Shown piece after piece: positions 42,059 to 49,481 of a stretch of DNA of 64,000 nt. Within the stretch, counting starts at the first letter, position 1. Every line of letters begins with the position of its first letter. A program made the translations under genes and the position numbers. The DNA comes from Winogradskyella sp. J14-2 (lineage in GTDB: Bacteria; Bacteroidota; Bacteroidia; Flavobacteriales; Flavobacteriaceae), in assembly GCF_001971725.1 (NCBI RefSeq), contig NZ_CP019388.1:1612001-1676000 (forward strand), read 5' to 3'. The notes beneath the pieces are model-generated. The model saw only the letters and a program-made list of their open reading frames with translations. It ran no database searches and was not told where the DNA came from.

Positions 42059-42667
42059 ATGAAAAATTTTATTCTTAAAAGTATATCCTTTGTGTTTCAT
42101 CCCTTAATTATGCCTTTGCTCGGTGTTGTGTTTTATTTTCATAAGACACCTCGCTATATACCTAAGCCTATACAGAATGCTAAAATCTTCTCTATAGTAA
42201 TACTTACAATAATACTTCCTATACTGTTATTTTTTTTGTTAAAAACCATTAACAAGGTAGATTCCATATACTTAAAAAGTACAAAAGAGCGTCTTATCCC
42301 ATTACTCATTAATTGTGTTATAACTACCTTAATTTTAATTAGGGTATTAACACCCAATGAAATTATTGAGCTGTATTATTTCTTTTTGGGCATATTGTGT
42401 TCTACACTAGCTTGTTTTATTATGGCAATATTTAAGATTAAAGCAAGTATACACATGATTGCAGCCTCTGGTTTTTTTATGTTTGCCGTAGCTGTAGGAC
42501 TTCATTATAAAATTAATATAAACGGCACAATAGCTTTAATGATGATTATTCTGGGTGCAATCGCCACGTCTCGTCTCCATCTTAAAGCACACACCAATCA
42601 AGAGCTTCTAATTGGTCTACTTACAGGATTATTTCCACAGGTACTTTTTATGAAATATTGGTTATAG
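42059..42667 (+). CDS. Integral membrane protein with a PAP2-like remnant motif
   Basis: 202 residues with six hydrophobic spans. Near the C-terminus SRLHLKAHTNQELLIGLLTG keeps the Ser-Arg, His and a Glu spaced like the last PAP2 phosphatase motif (SR-x5-H-x3-D), while the first PAP2 motif is missing. It may be a divergent or inactive PAP2-like membrane protein. It is 12 nt after rpoN, same strand, so it may be co-transcribed. The stop overlaps the convergent barrel gene by 6 nt. Confidence 0.7.
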   Translation: MKNFILKSISFVFHPLIMPLLGVVFYFHKTPRYIPKPIQNAKIFSIVILTIILPILLFFLLKTINKVDSIYLKSTKERLIPLLINCVITTLILIRVLTPNEIIELYYFFLGILCSTLACFIMAIFKIKASIHMIAASGFFMFAVAVGLHYKININGTIALMMIILGAIATSRLHLKAHTNQELLIGLLTGLFPQVLFMKYWL

Positions 42668-43360
42668 AATGTAGAAGATTAAACCAATTTTAAATGAACT
42701 CATGTTAAGTACATTACCATCTAATTTTGCAGAATCTTCAAATATTGGATTTAACCCATAATAGGCATGGATATTCCATGTACCGTAACCAGCGCTTAAG
42801 GTTAGGCCATATTGTAGTCGATTGAAGGTATCAATATTTGATAGCTTAACATTGTCTTGGTCACTTTTTAATTTTGTTGAATTATAAAATAAATATCCTA
42901 ATTTAAAACCTGGATAAACCCTTAAAAAGCTATATGTGGTTGGGCTAGATTTTCTAAACCTAAACTCAAATGGGATCTCAAGCAGATATGTTGTAAATTT
43001 ATTTTTAGAGACATTAATTTCACTCTCATCAATGACATTAAATAATATTTGTTCATCAGCTTTGGTTATCGCTATATTCTGGTTATAAGAATTTGCAGAT
43101 AAGCCTAAACCTATACCAAAAGCAACTGTTCGCTCTTTATTAACTGGCATATCTCTAATAAACCCAAAATGAAACCCTGTAGAAAATCCATTCTGGCTAA
43201 CAGCATTTGGTTTTTCGTTAAGTAGATTGTAAGTTACCGAAATATAAAACTGGTCCTCGCGGTAGTTTTTATATAAATCAGATGTTTCCTTATTATTTCT
43301 ATTTTGCGAAAACGCGAAAAAACTTACAGCGATAAAAACAACTATAATGATATTCTTCAT
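42662..43360 (-). CDS. Outer-membrane beta-barrel protein, PorT-like
   Basis: 232 residues with a signal ending FFAFSQ. The barrel has alternating strands (DQFYISVTYNLLN, STGFHFGFIRDMP, TYLLEIPFEFRFRKSS, FLRVYPGFKLGYLFY) and resembles the PorT/outer-membrane-protein family. True PorT is a type IX secretion component, but this protein differs enough that I do not assign that role. It is downstream of the exbD genes, separated by a terminator. Confidence 0.75.
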   Translation of the reverse strand: MKNIIIVVFIAVSFFAFSQNRNNKETSDLYKNYREDQFYISVTYNLLNEKPNAVSQNGFSTGFHFGFIRDMPVNKERTVAFGIGLGLSANSYNQNIAITKADEQILFNVIDESEINVSKNKFTTYLLEIPFEFRFRKSSPTTYSFLRVYPGFKLGYLFYNSTKLKSDQDNVKLSNIDTFNRLQYGLTLSAGYGTWNIHAYYGLNPIFEDSAKLDGNVLNMSSFKIGLIFYIL

Positions 43361-43397
43361 AGATATAAATCTACAAAATCTTTGTACGATATAAAAT

Positions 43398-43427
43398 AAA
43401 AACGCCCTGATTACTCAGGACGTTTTT
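43398..43427. terminator. Terminator after the ExbB/ExbD operon
   Basis: AAAAACG-C-CCTGA pairs with TCAGG-A-CGTTTTT with one mismatch around a 4-nt loop. A/T runs on both sides fit the minus-strand exbD gene ending at 43449. Confidence 0.75.
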
Positions 43428-43448
43428 AGTTATAAAATTAAGACTAGT

Positions 43449-43910
43449 TTATTCTGCTTTAACGCTCGTAATATACATTACTTTTAAAGTATTAGCCTGC
43501 CTAAGTTCTTGTTTAATATCAGAAACCAAACCAGAATGGGTATCCTTATCTACCTTAAAACCTACCACAAACTTTGGTTGTAGCTCTTCGGTTAATTCTT
43601 GCTGGGCAGCAAGCACACTCGCTTGTACTTCTTCGACCTTAATAATCTTGTCATTAAACTGTATTACCGGTTCTGTTCCTAATTGTTTAAACTGGCTACT
43701 TGGCTTACCTGCATATATAAAAGCAGTTCTATCTTTCTGAAGCTTCTCTACTTGTTCTGCTGCTGGTAGTCTATTTTCTATCATAAGAGAGCTATCTCTC
43801 ATTACTGTTGCAACCATAAAGAAGAAAAGTAACATAAATACAATATCTGGCAAAGATGCCGTTGATATAGCAGGCAAATCTCCTTGTTTTCCTTTTTTAA
43901 ACTTTGACAT
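43449..43910 (-). CDS. exbD: Biopolymer transport protein ExbD (second copy)
   Basis: 153 residues. One N-terminal TM segment with the conserved proton-carrying Asp22 (SLPDIVFMLLFFFMVATV), then a periplasmic domain of alternating strand and helix. It works with ExbB to energise TonB and therefore the TonB receptors. It is the last gene of a four-gene operon, 12 nt after the other exbD. The C-terminus ends KVMYITSVKAE. Confidence 0.92.
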   Translation of the reverse strand: MSKFKKGKQGDLPAISTASLPDIVFMLLFFFMVATVMRDSSLMIENRLPAAEQVEKLQKDRTAFIYAGKPSSQFKQLGTEPVIQFNDKIIKVEEVQASVLAAQQELTEELQPKFVVGFKVDKDTHSGLVSDIKQELRQANTLKVMYITSVKAE

Positions 43911-43922
43911 AGTTGTTACTTT

Positions 43923-44537
43923 TTAATTTTTGTCTGGTTCTGCTTCAGATAATATCTGAGGATACATTTTTTGAATTCTCTTAATCTGATCATTTAATTT
44001 TTCGTCCTTCTTAAATTGATTTTTTGCTTTTTCTTCAAGCATGGATTTAAATGATCTATTGTAAAGACGTTGAGCTTCTCTATCTCTTAAAAACGCATAG
44101 GCTGATAGTAATTCGTCTTGTACTTCGATATATTTCTCGTACGTAGTTTCTCTATCATATTTATATGAGATAATGGCTTTATCTGGATGATCAGACGAAG
44201 ATGGATCTCTTTTTCCTTTACAATAATCGCAAGTTTCTCCTTCTGCATTGGTACCACCACCATTATCTATAAAATCGATAGCTGCTTGTCTTAGGTTTTT
44301 TACTTCCATAAGTTCATCTTCAACTAATAACTGATTTTTTCTGTTTAAAAGAACTGTAAATAAATTCTTTTGTTTAATAATTGGAGGCTCAACATTTTGA
44401 TCTTGAATTGGCGGTAACCCAAGTAATTGTCCCTTATCTTTTTCTATAGTGGTTGTTACCAAGAAAAAGATAAGTAGTAAGAAGGCAATGTCAGCCATTG
44501 AACCTGCATTAACTTCTGGTGCTGCTCTTTTTGCCAT
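43923..44537 (-). CDS. exbD: Biopolymer transport protein ExbD with a CxxC-containing insertion
   Basis: 204 residues, about 50 longer than its partner. TM segment with Asp16 (SMADIAFLLLIFFLVTTT). The periplasmic part has an insertion with Cys103 and Cys106 (ETCDYCKGKRDPSSSD) and a charged C-terminal extension rich in Lys/Glu (about 160-204). Such long ExbDs occur next to regular ones in Bacteroidota. The CxxC could form a disulfide or bind metal, but no role is known. It starts 6 nt after the small membrane protein. Confidence 0.9.
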   Translation of the reverse strand: MAKRAAPEVNAGSMADIAFLLLIFFLVTTTIEKDKGQLLGLPPIQDQNVEPPIIKQKNLFTVLLNRKNQLLVEDELMEVKNLRQAAIDFIDNGGGTNAEGETCDYCKGKRDPSSSDHPDKAIISYKYDRETTYEKYIEVQDELLSAYAFLRDREAQRLYNRSFKSMLEEKAKNQFKKDEKLNDQIKRIQKMYPQILSEAEPDKN

Positions 44538-44543
44538 ACCTAA

Positions 44544-44984
44544 TTATTTACTTATTACTTTTTTAACTCCAGAGAAAATCATTGCTAATGCTGCAACAAT
44601 TATTAAAACATAGAATGCTGTTAGCCCTGCTCCTACCATGTGAGACTGACCTTCTGTAGCAACGCCCTCTTGTAATTTATATTTCATGGTGTCGCCACCA
44701 GATACTATATACGAGATTATTAAGACGGCAGCAAAAGCACCTACTCCTATTAACGTGTTTTTTAGACCAGACGTATTGGTGAAAAGATTTTTTATTACAA
44801 AAACCACAACAAACGCTAGAACTAAAATTAAAATGATGTAAGCGATGTAGGCCATTGGGTCTACTAAACCTGCCTTTTCGCCAGTTTTAATTGCTTCGTC
44901 ACCTGCAGCAATAATTCTAATCAGGGACACAATCCCTGCCAGACTTAAAATTGCGGCAATTATTTTTAATATTTTATGTAACAT
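44544..44984 (-). CDS. Small membrane protein of the ExbB/ExbD operon
   Basis: 146 residues with four hydrophobic spans (about 5-25, 45-66, 76-93 and 118-140) and a TM-linking loop GGDTMKYKLQEGVATEGQSH. No family function is known to me. It always lies between exbB and the exbD pair here, 15 nt after exbB and 6 nt before exbD. A structural role in the ExbB/D complex is a reasonable guess from context only. Confidence 0.75.
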   Translation of the reverse strand: MLHKILKIIAAILSLAGIVSLIRIIAAGDEAIKTGEKAGLVDPMAYIAYIILILVLAFVVVFVIKNLFTNTSGLKNTLIGVGAFAAVLIISYIVSGGDTMKYKLQEGVATEGQSHMVGAGLTAFYVLIIVAALAMIFSGVKKVISK

Positions 44985-44999
44985 AGTTTATGTGATCTT

Positions 45000-45770
45000 T
45001 TATTTTTTGTGTCTTACCAATAAGTCCATCAATGTTATTGATGCATCTTCCATGTCGTTTACGATACTATCTATCTTAGCGATAATATAGTTGTAGAATA
45101 TTTGAAGAATAATAGCCACAATAAGACCAAAAACTGTTGTTAAAAGTGCTACTTTAATACCACCTGCAACTAGTGATGGTTGCATGTCACCTGCTGCTTC
45201 AATCTTATCAAAAGCTTGAATCATACCAATTACAGTACCCATGAAACCAAGCATTGGTGCTAATGCGATAAATAAAGATATCCAAGATACATTCTTTTCT
45301 AATTGCCCCATTTGCACACCTCCATAAGCTACAACTGCTTTTTCGGCAGCGTCTATATCTTCATCTGCTCTATCTAGACCTTGATAAAAAATAGAGGCAA
45401 CTGGCCCTTTTGTGTTTCTGCATACTTCCTTAGCGGCTTCTATACCACCAGAGGCAAGTGCATCTTCTACATTTTGAGTTAATTTTTTAGTGTTTGTAGT
45501 TGAAAGGTTTAAAAAGATAATTCTCTCAATAGCTATTGCTAAACCAAGAATTAAACATAATAATACAATACCCATAAAACCTGGGCCACCTTCAATAAAA
45601 CGCTTTTTTAATTCTTGATGGAAACTCAAATTTTCACTTGCTGTTTCGTCAGCAGCTTGAGTTACTGTAGTAATAGTTGCTGTTGTAGATGCTAATGTTG
45701 TTGCATTGGCATTAACAGTTCCGATAGCCATTAAACATGTTATGGCAAGAATAGAAAATAATCTTTTCAT
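45000..45770 (-). CDS. exbB: MotA/TolQ/ExbB proton channel protein
   Basis: 256 residues. An N-terminal signal-like segment ending in about residue 24 is followed by a TM (about 62-85) and two long TMs (about 170-195 and 205-235) with APMLGFMGTVIGMIQAF. The last motif is the proton-channel signature of ExbB/TolQ. It pairs with ExbD to power TonB. It is the first gene of the operon. The window has one TonB receptor (7.2-9.6 kb) but no tonB gene. Confidence 0.93.
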   Translation of the reverse strand: MKRLFSILAITCLMAIGTVNANATTLASTTATITTVTQAADETASENLSFHQELKKRFIEGGPGFMGIVLLCLILGLAIAIERIIFLNLSTTNTKKLTQNVEDALASGGIEAAKEVCRNTKGPVASIFYQGLDRADEDIDAAEKAVVAYGGVQMGQLEKNVSWISLFIALAPMLGFMGTVIGMIQAFDKIEAAGDMQPSLVAGGIKVALLTTVFGLIVAIILQIFYNYIIAKIDSIVNDMEDASITLMDLLVRHKK

Positions 45771-45845
45771 TGTTCTTAATCTTAATTTTATTAGTTAAAG
45801 TGTTAAAGATAAAAAAAATAATGTAACAATCGCCTAAAATCTATG

Positions 45846-45933
45846 CAGAGAGGAAGGGATTCGAACCCTCGATACCCTTTTGGAGTATACACACTTTCCA
45901 GGCGTGCGCCTTCGACCACTCGGCCACCTCTCT
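45846..45933 (-). tRNA. tRNA-Ser (anticodon GGA)
   Basis: On the minus strand the acceptor AGAGAGG pairs with CCTCTCT. The D arm GCCGAGTGG and the T arm GGTTCGAATCC are standard. The anticodon loop CTGGAAA reads GGA, so it decodes UCC/UCU. The long variable arm fits a class II tRNA. The length is 88 nt with G73. The genome continues CAT, so CCA is not fully encoded and must be added. Confidence 0.96.
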
Positions 45934-46007
45934 CTAAATTTTGTCAAAAATTACGGTGTGCCAAATAACAAAAAAAACTTTAAACACTAAAATTTGTGTC
46001 GTTAATT

Positions 46008-47033
46008 TTAAGTCATTTCCCCTCGTAGACATGTTTCGAATGTTTTTTTGAATTCTGAGTGTGCTATTTTCACTCCCAAAAGATACATTAATTTAGCAGC
46101 TGCAGCTTCTGTGGTAATATCTTTACCAGAAATAACTCCTATAGCCTTTAATTTAGAACTAGTTTCATACTGACCCATATTTACACTTCCGCCCGCACAT
46201 TGCGATACGTTTACAACATGAAGCCCTCGAGAAATGGCATTTTGTAACAATTCTATAAACCATTTTTCGTTTGTTGCATTTCCAGATCCATACGTCTCAA
46301 GTATTACTCCTTTTAATGTTTTACAACCTAATATTGTTTTAACTAAAGACTTTGAAATTCCTGGAAATAATTTTAAAATTCCAATATTGGTATTCATTGT
46401 TTTACGAACCACTAATTGATGGGTAAGTTCTGCTCTCCACAAATACTCCTTATTTACATTAAGGTGTACACCAGACTCTGCCAAATTTGGATAATTAAAG
46501 GATTCAAAGGCTTCAAAATGTTCTGCGTTAATCTTAGTAGTTCTATTGCCTCTATATAATTTGTATTCAAAATAAAGTCCTACTTCTCTAATAACAGGCA
46601 AACCGTCTTTTTGCAAAGATGCCATCTGAATAGAGGTAATTAAATTCTCCTTTGCATCGGTCCTTAGGTCGCCAATAGGCAGCTGAGATCCTGTAAAAAT
46701 TACGGGTTTAGCTAAATTCTCTAGCATAAAGCTTAAGGCAGAAGCCGAATAGCTCATTGTATCACTGCCGTGCAGTACTACAAAACCATCAAACGCTTGG
46801 TAATTTACCTCAATAATCTGAGCAATATCTGCCCAGTATGTAGGATTCATATTAGAGGAGTCTATTGGGCTTTCAAACGAAATAGTTTCAATATTACAAT
46901 CTAAAAGACGAATCTCTGGAATACGCGTTAGGATGCTATCGAAATCAAAAGTTCGTAACGCTCCTGTATCGGCATCTTTTATCATACCTATTGTTCCGCC
47001 TGTATATATTAATAAGATGTTAGGTTTTTGCAT
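46008..47033 (-). CDS. Type I L-asparaginase
   Basis: 341 residues from the ATG at 47033, 1 nt after the tatD stop. An in-frame TTG at 47045 would overlap tatD. It hydrolyses asparagine to aspartate. The active-site motifs are ILLIYTGGTIGM and FVVLHGSDTMSYSASALSF, each with the catalytic Thr. No signal peptide, so it is cytosolic (type I). Co-transcription with tatD is likely from the spacing. Confidence 0.93.
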   Translation of the reverse strand: MQKPNILLIYTGGTIGMIKDADTGALRTFDFDSILTRIPEIRLLDCNIETISFESPIDSSNMNPTYWADIAQIIEVNYQAFDGFVVLHGSDTMSYSASALSFMLENLAKPVIFTGSQLPIGDLRTDAKENLITSIQMASLQKDGLPVIREVGLYFEYKLYRGNRTTKINAEHFEAFESFNYPNLAESGVHLNVNKEYLWRAELTHQLVVRKTMNTNIGILKLFPGISKSLVKTILGCKTLKGVILETYGSGNATNEKWFIELLQNAISRGLHVVNVSQCAGGSVNMGQYETSSKLKAIGVISGKDITTEAAAAKLMYLLGVKIAHSEFKKTFETCLRGEMT

Positions 47034-47034
47034 A

Positions 47035-47802
47035 CTATATACCAAATACTTGTTTTGAATTTTCTGTTGTGATAGCTGCTATCTCTTCAACACTTATGCC
47101 GTAAAGTTCGGATAATTTTTCTAATACTTTAATAATATATACACTTTCATTTCGTTTGCCACGATAGGGTTTTGGCGCTAAATAAGGCGCGTCTGTTTCT
47201 AAGACTATATGCTCCAGACCTATGCTATTGATGAACTGATCTATTTTTCCATTCTTAAAGGTCACTACTCCACCTATTCCTAACTTCATATTAAACGAAA
47301 TTGCTTGTTGAGCTTGTTCTAATGTACCGGTAAAACAGTGGAAAATTCCAAACAAATCATCTGATTTTTCTTGTGCTAAAACTTCAAAAATCTCATTAAA
47401 TGCTTCTCTGCAATGAATAACAATGGGTAAATTATATTTTTTTGCTAAATTAATTTGATGTCTAAATGCTTCAATCTGTATGCCCAAGGTTGATTTGTCC
47501 CAATACAAATCAATTCCTATTTCTCCTACTGCATAAAATTTTCGTTGCGATAACATGTCTTCTACATGCGCCAACTCCTTTTTAAAATTTTCCTTTACAT
47601 GAGTGGGATGCAATCCCATCATTAAAAAAATATTTTCAGGAAAATCGTTTTCGAGTTGAAGCATGGCTTTAGTGTAAGTAGAGTCTATAGCCGGAATAAA
47701 AAATCGTGAAACATTGGCATCTATAGCTCGCCTTATCATAGCCGACCTATCTTCATCAAAAGCTTCACTATATAAATGGGTATGTGTATCTGTAATAATC
47801 AT
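47035..47802 (-). CDS. tatD: TatD-family metal-dependent hydrolase
   Basis: 255 residues, TIM barrel. TDTHTHLYSEAF holds the first metal ligands, VGEIGIDLYWDKS the Glu/Asp, IVIHCREAFNEIF and FHCFTGTLEQA the His ligands, and LETDAPYLAPKPYRGKRNE the last Asp. Members are DNases (3'-5' exonuclease) or deoxyribonuclease-like. Length is typical. It is directly upstream of the asparaginase gene (1-nt gap). Confidence 0.94.
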   Translation of the reverse strand: MIITDTHTHLYSEAFDEDRSAMIRRAIDANVSRFFIPAIDSTYTKAMLQLENDFPENIFLMMGLHPTHVKENFKKELAHVEDMLSQRKFYAVGEIGIDLYWDKSTLGIQIEAFRHQINLAKKYNLPIVIHCREAFNEIFEVLAQEKSDDLFGIFHCFTGTLEQAQQAISFNMKLGIGGVVTFKNGKIDQFINSIGLEHIVLETDAPYLAPKPYRGKRNESVYIIKVLEKLSELYGISVEEIAAITTENSKQVFGI

Positions 47803-47849
47803 TTGCCAAAAATAAACGTTTAGTATTTATATTTACACAAAATTTTACA

Positions 47850-48302
47850 ATGGAAACACTAAAGGATTTTCTTTTAGACAAAGGGTACTCAAAAATTAAG
47901 CTTAAACTAACAAAAACAAATCATTTTGAAATTAAAGCGACAATTAATGGAGTTAAGGGACGATTTATTTTAGATACCGGAGCCTCTAGCAGTTGTGTTG
48001 GTTTTGAAGCAATTGATAGATTTAACCTAAAAGTGAAGGATTCTGAAATTAAAGCTGTTGGTGCCGGAGCATCTGACATGTTAACACAGATCTCTAAATC
48101 TAATAATCTAAAAATTGGCAAATGGAAGAAGAACAGAGTGGCGTTAATTCTATTTAATCTTTCGCACGTTAATAACGGACTAATTAATCATAATGCAGAT
48201 CCTGTAGATGGCATTATCGGTGCAGATGTATTAAAAAAAGGGAAAGCAATTATTGATTATGACAAAAAGTACCTCTATTTAAAACTTAAAGAAATTTCCT
48301 AA
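47850..48302 (+). CDS. Retropepsin-like aspartic protease
   Basis: 150 residues, one domain. Catalytic Asp42 lies in FILDTGASSSCVG, the hydrophobic-hydrophobic-Asp-Thr/Ser-Gly motif of clan AA. A second motif, GIIGADVLKKG near residue 128, is the usual Gly-rich conserved segment. A single domain means it must form a dimer for two Asp residues. No signal peptide is seen. Substrate unknown. It is divergent from tatD across 47 bp. Confidence 0.85.
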   Translation: METLKDFLLDKGYSKIKLKLTKTNHFEIKATINGVKGRFILDTGASSSCVGFEAIDRFNLKVKDSEIKAVGAGASDMLTQISKSNNLKIGKWKKNRVALILFNLSHVNNGLINHNADPVDGIIGADVLKKGKAIIDYDKKYLYLKLKEIS

Positions 48303-48349
48303 CCCATAGATTCTTTTTATATTTAACCCTCCAGTTGATTAATAGCCTT

Positions 48350-48973
48350 ATGAACCCTACCATCATAATAGCCGATGACCACCCTTTGGTGCTAAAAGGT
48401 CTTCAGGATTTTTTGCACGAAAAACAATATAATGTTCTTGCCTGTGCAAAAAACGGCAAGGAAGCCCTAACATTAATAAGAGCCCATGTACCCGATATTG
48501 CTATTTTAGATATTAAAATGCCTTTTTATACAGGTTTGCAAATTGCAGAAAAATGTAAAAAAGAAAACCTTAGAACAAAAATAATCCTCATTACTTTTGA
48601 AAAAGATGAGAAAACGTACAACGAAGCTAAGTCTTTGGGAATCTATGGTTATGTATTAAAGGAATTTGCATTAGACGAAATTGAAAATTGTATTTCTTCA
48701 GTAGTTAAAAACAAAATCTATTTTAGCCCTGAACTTTTAGAATTTATTGAAGTAGACGAAGCACCCGAAGCATTAAAATCCTTAACACCTACTGAAACTA
48801 AGGTTTTTAAGCATATTGCCTCAAACAAAACAGCTACCGAGATTGCAAAAGAATTATTTATTTCTATCAGAACCGTCGAAAAGCATAAAACAAACATTCG
48901 CCGAAAACTTGCTTTAGACTCTAAATCGGCGACTTTGTACATTTTCGCTAAAGAAAATGTAAAATACCTCTAA
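48350..48973 (+). CDS. NarL/LuxR-family response regulator (orphan)
   Basis: 207 residues from the ATG at 48350; a TTG at 48335 is in frame. The receiver domain (2-120) has DD at 9-10, phospho-acceptor Asp54 in AILDIKMP and the late Lys in GYVLKEF. The C-terminal LuxR HTH (about 145-200, LTPTETKVFKHIASNKTATE, RTVEKHKTNIRRKL) binds DNA, usually inverted half-sites. No histidine kinase is adjacent. Its stop codon abuts a 54-bp repeat carrying a 7-2-7 inverted heptamer, which I take as its probable binding site. Confidence 0.93.
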   Translation: MNPTIIIADDHPLVLKGLQDFLHEKQYNVLACAKNGKEALTLIRAHVPDIAILDIKMPFYTGLQIAEKCKKENLRTKIILITFEKDEKTYNEAKSLGIYGYVLKEFALDEIENCISSVVKNKIYFSPELLEFIEVDEAPEALKSLTPTETKVFKHIASNKTATEIAKELFISIRTVEKHKTNIRRKLALDSKSATLYIFAKENVKYL

Positions 48974-49025
48974 AAATACGTAGTTCTACGTATAGTATTG
49001 CATTAAAATTATTCTGAATTTTACA
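48972..49025 (+). repeat. 54-bp repeat, copy 1, with 7-2-7 inverted heptamer
   Basis: The palindrome TACGTAGTTCTACGTA at 48977-48992 (heptamer TACGTAG, 2-nt spacer, inverted heptamer) sits in a 54-bp block that recurs at 49129-49182 with one mismatch. The block begins at the last bases of the response-regulator stop codon. The 7-2-7 layout is that of NarL-type sites. Confidence 0.95.
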
Positions 49026-49027
49026 CT

Positions 49028-49112
49028 GTTATTAATTAAGGGTTAATAACGAGCTATTAATTAGTTCTTAGGGGATTATTATGAGCCTTGGAAATATTTC
49101 CAAGGCTCTTTT
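49028..49112 (+). ncRNA. Putative small RNA 1 downstream of repeat copy 1
   Basis: About 80 nt between repeat copy 1 and a perfect terminator at 49083-49112. No reading frame of useful length is present; the only ATG (49080) falls at the terminator stem. It shares GCTATTAAT and a following GGATTAT/AGATTAT segment with the second unit. The transcript itself is inferred. Confidence 0.4.
49083..49112 (+). terminator. Terminator of unit 1
   Basis: GAGCCTTGGAAA-TA-TTTCCAAGGCTC, a 12-bp perfect stem, is followed by TTTTCTTG. It has no coding gene in front of it except the response regulator 110 bp upstream. Confidence 0.85.
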
Positions 49113-49128
49113 CTTGAAAAAAAACCTA

Positions 49129-49182
49129 AAAAATACGTAGTTCTACGTATAGTATTGTATTAAAATTATTCTGAATTTTACA
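49129..49182 (+). repeat. 54-bp repeat, copy 2, with 7-2-7 inverted heptamer
   Basis: Identical to copy 1 at 53 of 54 positions (one C/T difference after TATTG). The palindrome is at 49134-49149. The two copies are 157 bp apart, head to tail. Confidence 0.95.
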
Positions 49183-49255
49183 AAGCTATTAATCAACGCC
49201 TCAGATTATATTTTAAAAAGCTCTGGGCAGAGTATAAAGTTCAGAGCTTTTTTTT
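49183..49255 (+). ncRNA. Putative small RNA 2 downstream of repeat copy 2
   Basis: About 70 nt between repeat copy 2 and the terminator at 49215-49255. No ATG-initiated frame is seen. It shares GCTATTAAT with unit 1, so the units are diverged duplicates. The microprotein gene follows 20 bp after the terminator and could be reached by read-through. Confidence 0.4.
49215..49255 (+). terminator. Terminator of unit 2
   Basis: AAAAAGCTCTG pairs with CAGAGCTTTTT (11 bp) around a 16-nt loop, followed by a T-run. It is unlike terminator 1 in stem sequence. Confidence 0.85.
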
Positions 49256-49274
49256 AAAAAGTTTGAAAAATACT

Positions 49275-49385
49275 ATGGAGACAATGAAAAACAATATGGC
49301 ACGAAGGGATAAAATTTTTATGATTCTATTAATTGTAAGTTCTATTATAGTAATCTCAGCAAATATAGCTGTTAATTTTTTTTAG
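49275..49385 (+). CDS. Putative 36-residue single-span membrane microprotein
   Basis: The ATG at 49275 opens a 36-codon frame ending TAG at 49383-49385; an inner ATG at 49284 is an equally good start. The N-terminus is polar and basic (METMKNNMARRDK) and residues 14-33 form one hydrophobic helix, ending NFF. Such proteins often modulate membrane partners or sensor kinases. No homologue is known to me. A bidirectional terminator follows 39 bp later. Expression is unproven, and its nearest upstream promoter signal is repeat copy 2. Confidence 0.4.
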   Translation: METMKNNMARRDKIFMILLIVSSIIVISANIAVNFF

Positions 49386-49423
49386 TTAATTTTAGTTAGT
49401 TACTCTTTGTTAGTTAGGGAGTA

Positions 49424-49456
49424 AAAAAGCGCAATTAATTACAAATTGCGCTTTTT
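49424..49456. terminator. Bidirectional terminator
   Basis: AAAAAGCGCAATT pairs with AATTGCGCTTTTT, a 13-bp perfect stem around a 7-nt loop. It serves both the plus-strand microprotein and the minus-strand sucB gene. Confidence 0.9.
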
Positions 49457-49481
49457 GATTTATTCGGTATTTAAAAATAAT

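Noticed and set aside
42662..43360. Type IX secretion protein PorT itself
   Set aside because: It is barrel-like and close in size, but the characteristic early PorT segment was not recognised, and the neighbours are not T9SS genes.
3936..48350. Upstream TTG or extended starts for several genes (for example 3936, 5181, 16389, 22977, 47045, 48335)
   Set aside because: In each case an ATG a few codons downstream fits the family N-terminus, signal peptide or gene spacing better.
48972..49255. Miniature mobile element (MITE) reading of the 54-bp repeats
   Set aside because: The repeats are direct, not terminal inverted, and each is followed by a different terminator. No target-site duplication was found. 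A promoter/operator duplication fits better.
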